From positions 1 through 64,000 of the forward strand of contig OPYK01000001.1 in the NCBI GenBank assembly GCA_900343135.1: 64,000 nucleotides of DNA, given 5' to 3'. The position numbers were made by a program, and so were the translations under genes. A model generated the notes under the pieces. That model was not told the origin of the DNA and did not search any database. It worked only from the letters and a program-made list of their open reading frames with translations. Positions 54,809 to 64,000 of this stretch are shown in pieces (position 1 is the stretch's first letter; each line of letters begins with the position of its first letter). The DNA comes from Atopobium massiliense. Its GTDB lineage: Bacteria; Actinomycetota; Coriobacteriia; Coriobacteriales; Atopobiaceae.

Positions 54809-55516
54809 CTAGTCGTTTTGGCGCGTGCGGCTTAAAAGATAAACCAGCTGCAAAATAGAAACAAGCGCACCTGAAACATAGGTAAGCGCAGCAGCGATTA
54901 ACACCTGGCGCGCACCTTGTTCGTCTATGATAGCGCCATGGCTCGACAAAAATTTAACCGCCCTGCGCGACGCATCAATTTCGACCGGTAAGGTAATAAT
55001 TTGAAACAAAACAACAATGGCAAATAGTGCAACACCGAGCTTAACAAAGCTCATGGCATTTACCACAACACCCATAAACAACACCATGCTCCAGGCATTT
55101 TGCGCAAAATTAACGGCAGGAACCAGCGCTTGCCGTATGCGCGAAAACACAAGACCCTGCGCTGTTTGAATAGCATGACCTGCTTCGTGGCAGGCAACAG
55201 CAACGCTGGCAACACTCGATTGAGTGTAATTATCGGGACTGAGGTGCAGACTGTTTGTGCGCGGATCGAAATAATCGGTAAGCGAACCTGCAACATGACC
55301 AATACGCACAGACGCACAATCGTGCAGATTGAGCATATCGCGCGCAATTTCGGCGCCGGTTTTACCTGTAGATGTGCTTACATGCGACCAGGTAGCGTAG
55401 GTTTTTTTGATGTACCACTGGCTGAGCGCACCCAAGATAAGCGAGATAACGATAATGCCAAAATACACAGGATCGATGCCAAAGCCATAGCCATAGCCCA
55501 AACCATATCCAAACAT
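54809..55516 (-). CDS. Zinc membrane metallopeptidase (YugP type)
   Basis: Integral-membrane protein of 235 residues. It has a Gly/Tyr-rich start (MFGYGLGYGYGFG), one N-terminal span, the zinc-protease motif HEAGH at 110-114, and three C-terminal spans. This matches the YugP/neutral zinc metallopeptidase family of unknown substrate. ATG 55516 has GGAAGGGG upstream. It sits between rnd and xseA on the same strand. Confidence 0.88.
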   Translation of the reverse strand: MFGYGLGYGYGFGIDPVYFGIIVISLILGALSQWYIKKTYATWSHVSTSTGKTGAEIARDMLNLHDCASVRIGHVAGSLTDYFDPRTNSLHLSPDNYTQSSVASVAVACHEAGHAIQTAQGLVFSRIRQALVPAVNFAQNAWSMVLFMGVVVNAMSFVKLGVALFAIVVLFQIITLPVEIDASRRAVKFLSSHGAIIDEQGARQVLIAAALTYVSGALVSILQLVYLLSRTRQND

Positions 55517-55606
55517 ACAAACCCCTTCCAGATAGGTGCACATCACCATGCTGCAGCTGTGCAAAACGATGGTCCCAAAACTTATGCTCAGGCGTAGCTT
55601 CACGCG

Positions 55607-56752
55607 CTACACAAGCTCAACATGTTTATCTTTTACCGTTAAACCAATTGTACCCGCAAGTAACTCTTGTAGGCGTGCGCCCGCAATATCATAGCGCCAT
55701 GTTTGAAGAAGCTTTGAGGATTGCGGGTTTTTAAGAAACTGAAACAAATCATCGCGACTTGCCACAAGCTGCGTTGCAATGTGCTCTTCTGCGCCAATAA
55801 TGCGAAGCAGCGCATACATCAAATCGAGCACACTTTCGGTATCTTGAGAAGGACGCTCTTTTCTGCCACTTTGCGGGCAATCTTCGGGCACATAGGCAGC
55901 TCCCTGTGCAATTGCAGCAAGCAGCCCTTCGAGATCGCGGTTAGATAAGGTATCAATGGAGCGAATCCGCAGCGCACGATTTTTAGTTGTTGGTGCGAGT
56001 TTGCACAGCTCAATAACCACTTCGTCGGAAAGTATCCACTTGCGTGGCACATTACGCCCGCGCGCCACGTCATCGCGCCACAACGCCACTTCTTTTGCTA
56101 TTGCAAGCTGCTTGCGCGTTAAATTGTTCACACGTTTTATATGCCGAAACGCCTGAGCAGGATCGCGCCGCTGCAGCATATCGTCTAAAGTTTGCTTCAT
56201 TTCGTGAGTAAACCACGCATATCTATTGGTACGCGTAAGCTCACGAACAAGAAGCGTATACATCTGCGGCTGGTAAATGACATCATCAGCAGCATACTTA
56301 AGCTGCTCTTCCGTAAGCGGGCGCAGCGACCAATCAGTGAGTGCCTGCGTTTTTGGCAGGTGCACACCAACCATGGCTTCCACCAAGGCGCCATACCCAA
56401 GCTGATAGCGATACCCTAAAAACGCAGCTGCAAGCTGCGCATCAAACACATTTTTAGGAACCACACCGAGCGCATCATACAGCACTTCAATGTCTTGCGA
56501 ACAGGCAAAAAACACCTTAATAATCGATTTATCCTCAAGCAAACACGCAAGATCACATAAGGAGCTACACGCAAGTGGATCGACAACTGCGCTTTGTGTG
56601 TGCGTTGCCATTTGAATAAGGCACAGCTGTGGATAATAGGTTTTTTCGCGAATAAATTCGGTATCAATAGCAACACACCCCTCTTGTGCAACGTGCGCAC
56701 AAAATGCCTTGAGCTCATCGGGCGTGGTAATAAACAACGTGGACTGATTCAT
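55607..56752 (-). CDS. rnd: Ribonuclease D
   Basis: DEDD-family 3'-5' exoribonuclease for tRNA and structured RNA trimming. The 381 residues have IDTEFIREKTYYPQLCLIQ (first acidic pair), CSQDIEVLYDALG, YAADDVIYQ (last acidic motif) and an HRDC domain (about 205-285). ATG 56752 gives the normal family length; an AAGGA stands about ten bases upstream. It is the most upstream gene of a minus-strand run rnd, yugP-like, xseA, xseB, hit. Confidence 0.93.
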   Translation of the reverse strand: MNQSTLFITTPDELKAFCAHVAQEGCVAIDTEFIREKTYYPQLCLIQMATHTQSAVVDPLACSSLCDLACLLEDKSIIKVFFACSQDIEVLYDALGVVPKNVFDAQLAAAFLGYRYQLGYGALVEAMVGVHLPKTQALTDWSLRPLTEEQLKYAADDVIYQPQMYTLLVRELTRTNRYAWFTHEMKQTLDDMLQRRDPAQAFRHIKRVNNLTRKQLAIAKEVALWRDDVARGRNVPRKWILSDEVVIELCKLAPTTKNRALRIRSIDTLSNRDLEGLLAAIAQGAAYVPEDCPQSGRKERPSQDTESVLDLMYALLRIIGAEEHIATQLVASRDDLFQFLKNPQSSKLLQTWRYDIAGARLQELLAGTIGLTVKDKHVELV

Positions 56753-56947
56753 GTAGCGTAGAACATCCTTAATAGTTGGGTTAATACTGAGCGTTTGTGT
56801 AATCGCCGCAGTAGTGTTGTAGCAATAGTAACGATTAAGTATCATACAATACATGTACCAAAGAATGTGCTTATACCAACAATGAACACGGCATAAGCGA
56901 AAAAAACACCAGCTATGCATGCACGCCTGTGTGCGGAAAAGGACGTT

Positions 56948-57367
56948 ATGGAAACACGTCATGTAGTTTGTGCAGTTATTGAGCACGACCAGCGTATTTT
57001 AGCGGCAAAACGACTCGAACCCGTAAACGGAAAATACTGGGAATTTCCTGGTGGTAAAGTTGAAGAAAACGAAGACGCCACCCAAGCACTTCTGCGTGAA
57101 ATATCCGAAGAGCTCGATATTACGCTCGAAAGTGTATGGCCGCTCGACAAAACGCGTGTAACACTGCCAGATGGTGCCATTGAGCTCGAAGCGTTTGGCA
57201 CACACTTGCCACAAGGTCAAACACCAAAGCTCCATGTTCACTCCGAGTTTATGTGGGTAAGCTATGATCAATTGTTCGATGTAGACTGGCTTGACGCTGA
57301 CGCTGCCATTATGCAGGCAGTTGCAATGTCGTGGGGCGATTTGTTCTACGGCTCGCGCGGCTGTTAG
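56948..57367 (+). CDS. Nudix hydrolase, MutT-like
   Basis: The 139-residue protein has a full Nudix box, GGKVEENEDATQALLREISEELDI-type (G-x5-E-x7-REISEEL), with Asp instead of the usual final Gly. The N-terminal RILAAKRLEPVNGKYWEFPGG is typical of 8-oxo-dGTP/CTP pyrophosphohydrolases. AAAAGGA precedes ATG 56948; the frame is open further upstream. It precedes thyA and folA, fitting nucleotide-pool care. Confidence 0.92.
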   Translation: METRHVVCAVIEHDQRILAAKRLEPVNGKYWEFPGGKVEENEDATQALLREISEELDITLESVWPLDKTRVTLPDGAIELEAFGTHLPQGQTPKLHVHSEFMWVSYDQLFDVDWLDADAAIMQAVAMSWGDLFYGSRGC

Positions 57368-57436
57368 TGACACTCCCGATAAAACAGCAGCTACACGCCC
57401 ATCGAACGCACAAGACGTTTCTACGAAAGGATCTCA

Positions 57437-58285
57437 ATGAGTAGAGCCGATGGAATATTTAAAACAATGTGCCAACACATTATCGACCATGGCACATCAA
57501 CAGAGGGACAAAAAGTACGCCCCCATTGGGAGGACGGCACGCCTGCATATACGATTAAGCAGTTTGGTGTGTGCAACCGCTACGATTTGCGCCAAGAGTT
57601 TCCTGCGCTTACACTGCGCCGCACAGCAATTAAAAGCGCTGTAGACGAAATTTTATGGATTTATCAAAAAAAGTCGAACAATATTCACGATCTTAAGTCG
57701 CATATTTGGGACTCATGGGCAGATGAAACGGGCTCAATTGGTAAAGCATACGGCTACCAAATTGCACAGGTATCGCACTACCCTGAAGGCGACATGGATC
57801 AGATGGATCGCGTGCTGTTCGACCTTACCCATAACCCCTATTCACGCCGCATTATTACGTCGATGTATACGTTTAGCGATTTAAGCGAAATGCATTTGTA
57901 CCCGTGTGCATATAACGTTATTTATAATGTAACTAAAACGCCTAACGAATCAAAACCGACGCTCAACATGCTGCTTGTGCAGCGCTCGCAGGATATTTTG
58001 GCAGCAAATAACTGGAACGTGTGCCAATATGCCGTCCTTCTTATGATGGTAGCGCAGGCAACGAACATGATTCCAGGCGAGCTTGTGCATATGATTGCCG
58101 ATGCTCACATATACGACCGCCACATTCCCGTGGTAAAAGAGCTTATTTCACGCAAAGAATACCCAGCGCCGCAGGTACGCTTAAATCCGACAATTACAAA
58201 CTTCTACGACTTTACGCCCGATGATGTTATTGTTGAGAATTACGAACACGGACCTCAGGTAACTAACATTCCTATCGCCATTTAG
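57437..58285 (+). CDS. thyA: Thymidylate synthase
   Basis: Converts dUMP to dTMP with methylene-tetrahydrofolate. The 282 residues match the clostridial-type ThyA: GQNVRPHWEDG-like GQKVRPHWEDGTPAYTIKQFG, SHIWDSWAD, GSIGKAYGYQ, the catalytic Cys157 in LYPCAYNV, QRSQDILAANNWNV and HIYDRHI. AAAGGA precedes the ATG. It forms a unit with folA, which regenerates the folate, and is fed by dut. Confidence 0.96.
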   Translation: MSRADGIFKTMCQHIIDHGTSTEGQKVRPHWEDGTPAYTIKQFGVCNRYDLRQEFPALTLRRTAIKSAVDEILWIYQKKSNNIHDLKSHIWDSWADETGSIGKAYGYQIAQVSHYPEGDMDQMDRVLFDLTHNPYSRRIITSMYTFSDLSEMHLYPCAYNVIYNVTKTPNESKPTLNMLLVQRSQDILAANNWNVCQYAVLLMMVAQATNMIPGELVHMIADAHIYDRHIPVVKELISRKEYPAPQVRLNPTITNFYDFTPDDVIVENYEHGPQVTNIPIAI

Positions 58286-58305
58286 CTGAACTATTGCACA
58301 CGCAG

Positions 58306-58331
58306 TATCTGCTGCGTGTGCTATACACGTG
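58306..58331 (+). terminator. Stem-loop between thyA and folA
   Basis: Perfect 10-base stem GCACACGCAG (58306-58315) / CTGCGTGTGC (58322-58331) just past the thyA stop and without a U-tract. It may reduce readthrough into folA or stabilise the thyA end. Confidence 0.45.
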
Positions 58332-58416
58332 CGCTACCTGTGCGCGACATACCGTTTACGGTTGCGTACGTATATGTGCACACGGTACAACACGCTTACG
58401 TACAAAAGGACAACGC

Positions 58417-58941
58417 ATGAAAGCAATTGTTTCAACCACCGCATCGTGGGGTATTGGCTACAAAGGAAAGCTGCTCATACATAATCCGCTTGACATGAAA
58501 CACTTTGTAAGCTGTACAACCGGCCATACGGTAATCATGGGCACCACCACCTTCGAGAGCTTTCCGAAAGGGCCGCTCAAACATCGTCGCAATATTGTTC
58601 TTGCGTTTGATGCACACTACGAACGTGCTGGCTTTCCGCGTGTAACCTGCGAAGCTGATGGCATACAGCAGGTAAATTACGAAGTGTTCACATCTATTCC
58701 AGATGCGCTTCGTGCCATTGATACCAATGACACCTGGGTAATTGGTGGCGCTACGGTATACAAACAATTGCTTGATGCATGCAGTGAGGTTATCGTAACA
58801 AAACACGACGTAAACTGCGAGGCTGACGCCTATTTCCCCAATCTGGACGACAGGAGCGATTGGCATATAACCGAAACATCACAAACGCACTACACGCAAG
58901 ACGGCATTGCATTTCGCTTTGTTACCTATACGCACGCATAA
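58417..58941 (+). CDS. folA: Dihydrofolate reductase
   Basis: NADPH-dependent reductase of 174 residues. The active-site Asp26 in NPLDMKHF, VIGGATVYKQLL and the C-terminal beta strands are normal. The usual GRKT(W/F)ES is GTTTFES here, so the NADPH-contacting Arg is Thr43; PLKHRRNIVLA keeps the second Arg. ATG 58417 has AAAAGGA and is preferred over upstream in-frame starts. It follows thyA. Confidence 0.92.
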   Translation: MKAIVSTTASWGIGYKGKLLIHNPLDMKHFVSCTTGHTVIMGTTTFESFPKGPLKHRRNIVLAFDAHYERAGFPRVTCEADGIQQVNYEVFTSIPDALRAIDTNDTWVIGGATVYKQLLDACSEVIVTKHDVNCEADAYFPNLDDRSDWHITETSQTHYTQDGIAFRFVTYTHA

Positions 58942-59004
58942 GTACACAGGCGCATAAACACAAACACAAAAACACGCACACACCTGGGCATGTGCTCCAT
59001 GGTG

Positions 59005-60447
59005 TTAGCTAAGCTCACGTGCGCGAGTGCAAAGTGCATCGTGAGTATTTGGTATGGTGCCTTTGCATACATCACAAAAAAGCATGCGCTGCACGTCGCG
59101 AATGCGTGCACCAACAATGCCCACACACATAAGATCGTGTGTTGAAATAGCGAGATCGGTAAAACAGAGCGGCGCGCGTGTGGTGCAAATTTCACGAAGT
59201 GCAACACGTATCTTCTCAAACACAGCATGTGGAAGCTGCAGGCTAGAAGGCTGCAAAGCGCACGTATCAGAAGAACGTCCAGTTAAACGTGCGGCTGCAT
59301 GCTCAGCTTCTAGCAGATGAACTGCATCATATGCACACGAAAGAAGGTACGCGCGCGACGTATGCGTTATGCGCGGCGACATGTCAAACAAGCACAGCTG
59401 CACGCGCGCCACCACATCAGAATGCGAAACACACAAAGATGCAGCTAACTGCCCACAGAGAGCTTCGAGCGCGTCTACTACAGCTACGCACAAAGACGCA
59501 CGGCGCATCGTGTTTTTTGGATAGGAAAGCTGCGCGCACATCCGCGAAAATGAATGCGAATGCACCAGATTCATCCGCGCAAGCGCCCGCTGCCATATGG
59601 CTACATAGCAGCTTAGATTTCCTTTGGTTTCGCTCAGCACAACATACAAGCTGCAGCAAGCTGCTATGTACTCTACCTGCGAACATGTAAGCGGCGCTGC
59701 TTGTACATCACGGAACAGCGCAGATAGGCATACGGCAAAACACGAAGGATAACACAAAAGCGCATATGCAAACCTATCGCACGCAACAAGTTTTTTAACC
59801 TCTTGTGCAATGCGCTGAGGCGCCACATACGCAATATCATGAATATCCGAACAAAGCGCAGCAAACGTGGCTTCTTCAATACGAAATGCATACGTTGCAC
59901 TAAAGCGAAGCGCACGCACAAGGCGCAGCGGATCTTCCGAAAACCGCGTGTGAGGATCGCCCACGCAGCGAACAAGGCGCGCATTAAGATCGCGCACACC
60001 ACCAAAACAATCAACCAGTCCATCTTGTTTGCGCCAAGCCAGGGCATTTATCGTAAAATCGCGGCGGGCGCAATCGCTGGTAATAGACGTTACAAACACC
60101 ACAGTATCAGGATGGCGATGGTCGCTATAACCCACTTCCTGGCGAAAGGTGGTAATTTCTACCGCAGCACCATCTACCACTGCTGTAAGCGTGCCGTGCT
60201 TCACACCCGTTTCAAACACATGTATGTGCGCAGCTTCAAGCAGCTTTTTTGTTGTTTGCCAATGCGCATTAGTAGCAAGATCAATATCGCAAAACGGACG
60301 ATTAAGCAAGCAATCGCGCACAAAGCCACCAGCCACCCAACACTCATAGCCGGCGTGCTCGAGCGCTGCTATAACACGCTGCGCATAGGCCGGAACAGGT
60401 AGCGTGCGCAGGGTTGATATGTTACAAGCGTGCGTAGGTATAGCCAT
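59005..60447 (-). CDS. cca: CCA tRNA nucleotidyltransferase
   Basis: Class II polymerase-beta-type enzyme that adds or repairs the 3' CCA of tRNA. The 480 residues have AGGFVRDCLL (39-48), metal-binding D54-I-D56, RRDFTINALAW and DPHTRFSEDPLRLVRALRF. The C-terminal half is Cys/Ala-rich and poorly recognisable, with no HD metal motif seen. No strong ribosome site precedes the ATG. It is divergent from pepC and convergent with folA. Confidence 0.9.
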   Translation of the reverse strand: MAIPTHACNISTLRTLPVPAYAQRVIAALEHAGYECWVAGGFVRDCLLNRPFCDIDLATNAHWQTTKKLLEAAHIHVFETGVKHGTLTAVVDGAAVEITTFRQEVGYSDHRHPDTVVFVTSITSDCARRDFTINALAWRKQDGLVDCFGGVRDLNARLVRCVGDPHTRFSEDPLRLVRALRFSATYAFRIEEATFAALCSDIHDIAYVAPQRIAQEVKKLVACDRFAYALLCYPSCFAVCLSALFRDVQAAPLTCSQVEYIAACCSLYVVLSETKGNLSCYVAIWQRALARMNLVHSHSFSRMCAQLSYPKNTMRRASLCVAVVDALEALCGQLAASLCVSHSDVVARVQLCLFDMSPRITHTSRAYLLSCAYDAVHLLEAEHAAARLTGRSSDTCALQPSSLQLPHAVFEKIRVALREICTTRAPLCFTDLAISTHDLMCVGIVGARIRDVQRMLFCDVCKGTIPNTHDALCTRARELS

Positions 60448-60472
60448 GGCTTACATCACTTTCGGCGCTCTA

Positions 60473-60481
60473 TGGTATGAT
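60473..60481 (+). promoter_or_regulatory. Extended -10 element of pepC
   Basis: TGG directly followed by TATGAT, about 40 bases before the ATG. No clear -35 at the usual spacing. Confidence 0.45.
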
Positions 60482-60521
60482 ACTTAAACAAATTACATTG
60501 AGCATTGTACACGGAGGTACC

Positions 60522-62057
60522 ATGGACAACACATCGTCATCTACATGTCTTTCACACGAATGGGCAGCTACATGCTTTAATTCGTTTACCAGCAATCGTG
60601 CAAACCGTATTGCACGCAATGCCGTAACATCAATGGACGTTATGGCCGCGGCACGCGACATTTCTGTAATGCCCACCTATCATGATACCTTTGGCATTAA
60701 GCTCAAGCACACAGGAGATATAACAAACCAAAAACATTCTGGTAGATGCTGGATGTTTACGGCGTTTAATGTTCTTCGACATGAAACAATTAAATTTTTA
60801 GATGTTGATAACTTTGAGTTTAGCCAAGCGTATGGCATGTTTTATGACAAGCTCGAAAAAGCACATGCAAGCCTCGAATATGCTATTCAAACAGCAGATA
60901 AGCCCCTCGACGATCGCAACGTTATGTGGCAGCTTGATATGGTTGCACAAGACGGCGGATACTACTGCTACGCCATGAGCATGATACAAAAATGGGGTAT
61001 GGTGCCAAAAGACGTAATGCCCGAAACCGCCTGCTCCGAAAATTCGGAAGCCATGGACGACCAATTAGCGCGGCTGCTGCACAAACACATGCTTGCGCTG
61101 CGTACAAGCTTTGCCAAGGGAGCTTCCGCGCAGGAGCTTGCCGCTCAAAAAGTAGCCGCTATGAAAGAAGTATACCAGCTGCTTGCAATTTGCTTGGGCA
61201 ACCCTCCTCAAACCTTTGATTTTACGATTGAAGTGGGCAAAAAGTGCAAAGCAGCAAAGGAGCTTATTTCAGTAATTGAGCCTCAAGACAAAGATGACGA
61301 GAAAGACGAAAAGGACGAAGGCAAAAAAGCCAGTAGAAGCAAGGACAATGAACAGGCTGACAAAGACGAAAAGGATGAAAAGGATGAACGGCGCCTTCTT
61401 CGCGATTGCGGCTTAACTCCCCTCTCATTTATGCATAAATACGTGCCCATTTGTCCTACCAACTACGTACAGCTTGTTTCTATTCCACATTCGCAATTTG
61501 AATACAACAAGGTATACCACGTACGCTATAACGAATCGGTGCTGGGTGGCTGCATGCCAGCGCGCTATATGAATGTGCCGCAGCACGTGTTAGAGCAGTG
61601 TGCTATCGCGTCACTTAAAGCGGATGCACCGGTATCCATGGCATGCGACGTGTGCCAGGAGTTCCCACGCTATATTGACGACTTTAAGTATGTTCTTGGC
61701 CTTGACAGTGTTGATTTAAGCGGCTTATTTGGTATTGATATGTCGATGACACGCAGCGAAATGCTCGACGCGCAAGAAACGCACCTTACTCATGCTATGA
61801 CCTTCCAAGGCGTTCAGCTCGACGACAACGGCGCGGTTCAGGCATGGCGTGTGGAAAACAGCTGGGGTGAAGACCGCGGTAAAGATGGGTATCTCATTAT
61901 GAGCGGTCCGTGGTTTAAACTCTACGGCGGCGAAGTAGACGTAAAACGCGATTTTGTTCCTGCAGAGCTTCTTTCGCTGTGGGACGATCCGAGCAAAGAT
62001 GTTGAGGTTGATCCGTGGAGCTCAATGGGTAAAACACTTGCCTGCCCACGTCACTAA
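60522..62057 (+). CDS. pepC: Aminopeptidase C (bleomycin hydrolase family) with a charged insert
   Basis: Cytosolic C1-type cysteine aminopeptidase, normally a hexamer. The 511 residues have the catalytic Cys76 (NQKHSGRCWMF), His424 (THAMTFQGV) and Asn446 (VENSWGE). Between about 256 and 290 lies a repetitive Asp/Lys/Glu segment (DKDDEKDEKDEGKK ... DKDEKDEKDERR), absent from the family members I know. It is encoded by imperfect GACGAAAAG repeats. ATG 60522 is preceded by GGAGG. Confidence 0.93.
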   Translation: MDNTSSSTCLSHEWAATCFNSFTSNRANRIARNAVTSMDVMAAARDISVMPTYHDTFGIKLKHTGDITNQKHSGRCWMFTAFNVLRHETIKFLDVDNFEFSQAYGMFYDKLEKAHASLEYAIQTADKPLDDRNVMWQLDMVAQDGGYYCYAMSMIQKWGMVPKDVMPETACSENSEAMDDQLARLLHKHMLALRTSFAKGASAQELAAQKVAAMKEVYQLLAICLGNPPQTFDFTIEVGKKCKAAKELISVIEPQDKDDEKDEKDEGKKASRSKDNEQADKDEKDEKDERRLLRDCGLTPLSFMHKYVPICPTNYVQLVSIPHSQFEYNKVYHVRYNESVLGGCMPARYMNVPQHVLEQCAIASLKADAPVSMACDVCQEFPRYIDDFKYVLGLDSVDLSGLFGIDMSMTRSEMLDAQETHLTHAMTFQGVQLDDNGAVQAWRVENSWGEDRGKDGYLIMSGPWFKLYGGEVDVKRDFVPAELLSLWDDPSKDVEVDPWSSMGKTLACPRH

Positions 62058-62329
62058 GTGAATGTAACGTCATATACGCACACTGTGCGAACTCTCGTGC
62101 AGATACTATGAAGCAACGCATGCGCGCGCGTGTTACCCAGCACGTGCGCGTATTGATATGTATTCCTCGTATACCTGCGCATCTTCCCTCTTACACGCGC
62201 GCACGCTCACAGCGCAACGACAATTTCCAGGTTACACATGAGTGAGGATACTGTGCACGCGGAAAAATTCTACGTTCCCGCACGGCTAAAACGTGATACT
62301 ATAACTTCTGCAATAACGCACATGCATTT
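62058..62329. other. Intergenic region pepC to tRNA-Pro
   Basis: 272 bases rich in CGCG/ACGT alternations. A 45-codon Arg-rich frame (62108-62245, +) has no ribosome site and I reject it. A GATACT (62295-62300) may be the -10 for the tRNA. Nothing else is recognisable. Confidence 0.4.
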
Positions 62330-62406
<77 letters not shown>

Positions 62407-62551
62407 TGTTTTTCTTGGTCTCAATCCTATTATGCAGTAATGCAACAACCATTCAAAAATCTCTGTACAAAAAAATAGTCCTTTATGCGTGGTGCTTACT
62501 TCCACCAAACACGCATATGCCTTACGCAAAGCCACCTACCTGTGCTACAAC

Positions 62552-64000
62552 CTACGCGTTTTTCGTAAACTGTGCTTGAAAAAGCTCATAATATGCCCCG
62601 CGTGCACGCATAAGCTGCGCATGAGAGCCCTTTTCGATAATACGTCCCTTATCAAGCATAAGAATAGTATCGGCATTCATAATGGTGGATAAGCGATGAG
62701 CAACAACAATAGAGGTTCTATCACGCATAAGCGTATCGAACGCCGCCTGCACAATATGTTCGCTTCGTACGTCAACATTGCTGGTAGCTTCGTCGAGAAG
62801 CAATAAATCCGGGTTTGCCAAAAGTGCACGCGCAATACAAATAAGCTGTATTTGCCCTGCTGATAGCGTGGTATGAAGAGGATCGATAATTGTATCAAAG
62901 CCGTAGGGTAGCTGCATAATGGTAGTATACGCACCAAGGGTTTTAGCTGCAGAAATAAGTTCCGCGCGAGAAATACCGCTGCACCCATACGTCATATTAT
63001 CGGCAACGCTCATGTGCATAAGCGCACTTTCCTGCGAAACGAGTGCGATGTTCTGGCGTAGCTGCTTGCGCGAAAGCGCCGTAATGTTTTGACCTTTGTA
63101 ATACACGCTTCCCTTTTGCGGCACAATAAAGCGCACAAGCAAGCTCAGCAGCGTTGTTTTGCCCGATCCTGTGTGTCCCACAATAGCAAGATGCTCACCT
63201 TGCTTTACTTCAAACGATATATCGCTGAGTACCGGCACCTGCGGTGTATATGAAAAACTCACGCTATCAAATTGTACACACGCCGATGAAGATGGCACTG
63301 GCTGTGCATCGGTAGCTCCAGCAGCTCCAGCCGCTGCAGCTACATCAGTCGCACGTGGGCTGCCAAGAGGATCACCCAAACGGGTTGTCTCGGGCGAATC
63401 TTCGCAGGCAGCTCGCTCATACTGCGCAAGTGCACACAGACGCCTCAGCGACGCTGTGGCAGCTTGCATAACGCTTACCGTTGCGGATAGCTCATAGGCA
63501 GGTTTCATCATTTGCTGCGCATACGTTAAAAACGCAATAAGGCTACCAATACTTAAGTTAACCGCGATGCCAAACGGCGCAGCGTTAGTAATAATAAAAT
63601 ACCCACCAATGGCCACAATAGCAGCATAAAGCAGGTTATTGATGAGGCGCGTTGTAGGATTAGAAAGCGAACTTACAAATTGAGCGCGCATGCCCGCCTC
63701 ATACATAGCTGCATTTTTCCTGGTAAACACAGCCATGCGCGAAGCGCCGAGGCGAAATGCACGAAACAGTCCACGCGCGGCAATAGATTCGTCGATAAAC
63801 GAGTTAAGCGCGCCTTGTAGATTTTGGTTTTCTGAGAAGTGCGCCTGCGCGCGGCGCATGATGGTAAGGTTTGCCCACACTAAACTTGGCATAAGCAGCA
63901 GCATGCATACTGCCATAACAAGTGATATGTGCGCCATGCATGCCCAGCCCGCAACAAGCGTAATTACCCCGCTCATAAGCTGGTAGCTGCCTTGCAGCAA
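62552..64000 (-). CDS. ABC exporter half-transporter (permease-ATPase fusion), N-terminus cut off
   Basis: The 482 visible residues lack the beginning, which lies beyond the right edge. The membrane part has several hydrophobic spans, as in LmrA/MdlB-type exporters. The ATPase part has Walker A GHTGSGKT, LSAGQIQLICIARALL (ABC signature as LSAGQ) and LLLDEATSNVD. The A/T/S-rich linker between domains is longer than usual. The substrate is unknown. A partner subunit, if heterodimeric, would be outside the window. Confidence 0.9.
   Translation of the reverse strand: MLQGSYQLMSGVITLVAGWACMAHISLVMAVCMLLLMPSLVWANLTIMRRAQAHFSENQNLQGALNSFIDESIAARGLFRAFRLGASRMAVFTRKNAAMYEAGMRAQFVSSLSNPTTRLINNLLYAAIVAIGGYFIITNAAPFGIAVNLSIGSLIAFLTYAQQMMKPAYELSATVSVMQAATASLRRLCALAQYERAACEDSPETTRLGDPLGSPRATDVAAAAGAAGATDAQPVPSSSACVQFDSVSFSYTPQVPVLSDISFEVKQGEHLAIVGHTGSGKTTLLSLLVRFIVPQKGSVYYKGQNITALSRKQLRQNIALVSQESALMHMSVADNMTYGCSGISRAELISAAKTLGAYTTIMQLPYGFDTIIDPLHTTLSAGQIQLICIARALLANPDLLLLDEATSNVDVRSEHIVQAAFDTLMRDRTSIVVAHRLSTIMNADTILMLDKGRIIEKGSHAQLMRARGAYYELFQAQFTKNA

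Noticed and set aside
62108-62245. 45-codon Arg-rich frame after pepC
   Set aside because: No ribosome site, composition driven by CGCG repeats, no similarity I recognise.

Overview
The window looks like the chromosome of a low-to-mid G+C Gram-positive bacterium, most likely an Actinomycetota of class Coriobacteriia (Atopobium/Olsenella-like). This is inferred from the mix of RNase Y, RNase J, SpoVS and a LysM protein divergent from lexA, the gene order ftsK-rodZ-rimO-pgsA-cinA-recA-rny-spoVS-miaB, and protein-level resemblance remembered rather than searched. I see no prophage, insertion sequence, CRISPR array or integration site. It reads as core chromosome with a few accessory genes.

Layout. 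1-7.3 kb: a ClC-type chloride transporter (+), then trxB, two nucleobase permeases and nrdR-dut (all -). 7.4-9.6 kb: an SOS hub, with a LysM protein divergent from lexA, two LexA-type boxes in the lexA promoter, and a membrane acyltransferase gene directly behind lexA. 9.6-42 kb: an almost unbroken minus-strand block. In transcription order it is lepA, dus, hemW, two J-protein genes, mtaB, ybeY, dgkA, era, recO, rpsO, pnp, rnj, ftsK, a RodZ-like gene, yajQ, rimO, pgsA, cinA, recA, recX, rny, a MutL-like GHKL ATPase gene, spoVS, miaB and miaA. Its themes are RNA decay (RNase Y, RNase J, PNPase, YbeY), tRNA/ribosome modification (MiaA, MiaB, MtaB, RimO, Dus, LepA, Era), recombination (RecA, RecX, RecO) and the cell envelope.

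42-64 kb is more mixed. It holds rpsT (+), an NhaC-type antiporter (+), a secreted CAP-domain protein (-), maf (+), a glycosyltransferase set with UDP-galactopyranose mutase, and pta (+) facing ackA (-). A block of HIT-family, xseB, xseA, a zinc peptidase and rnd follows (all -). Then come a Nudix gene, thyA and folA (+), the CCA-adding enzyme (-), aminopeptidase C (+), a tRNA-Pro(GGG) gene (+) and an ABC exporter half cut by the right edge (-).

The best leads are: the GHKL/MutL-like ATPase between RNase Y and SpoVS; a J-domain protein with a membrane tail; a putative membrane acyltransferase that may be under SOS control; a secreted YNP-repeat/CAP protein; and a lysine/aspartate-rich insert inside aminopeptidase C. 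None is proven to be a new system. Many genes end in perfect stem-loops, some without a U-tract.
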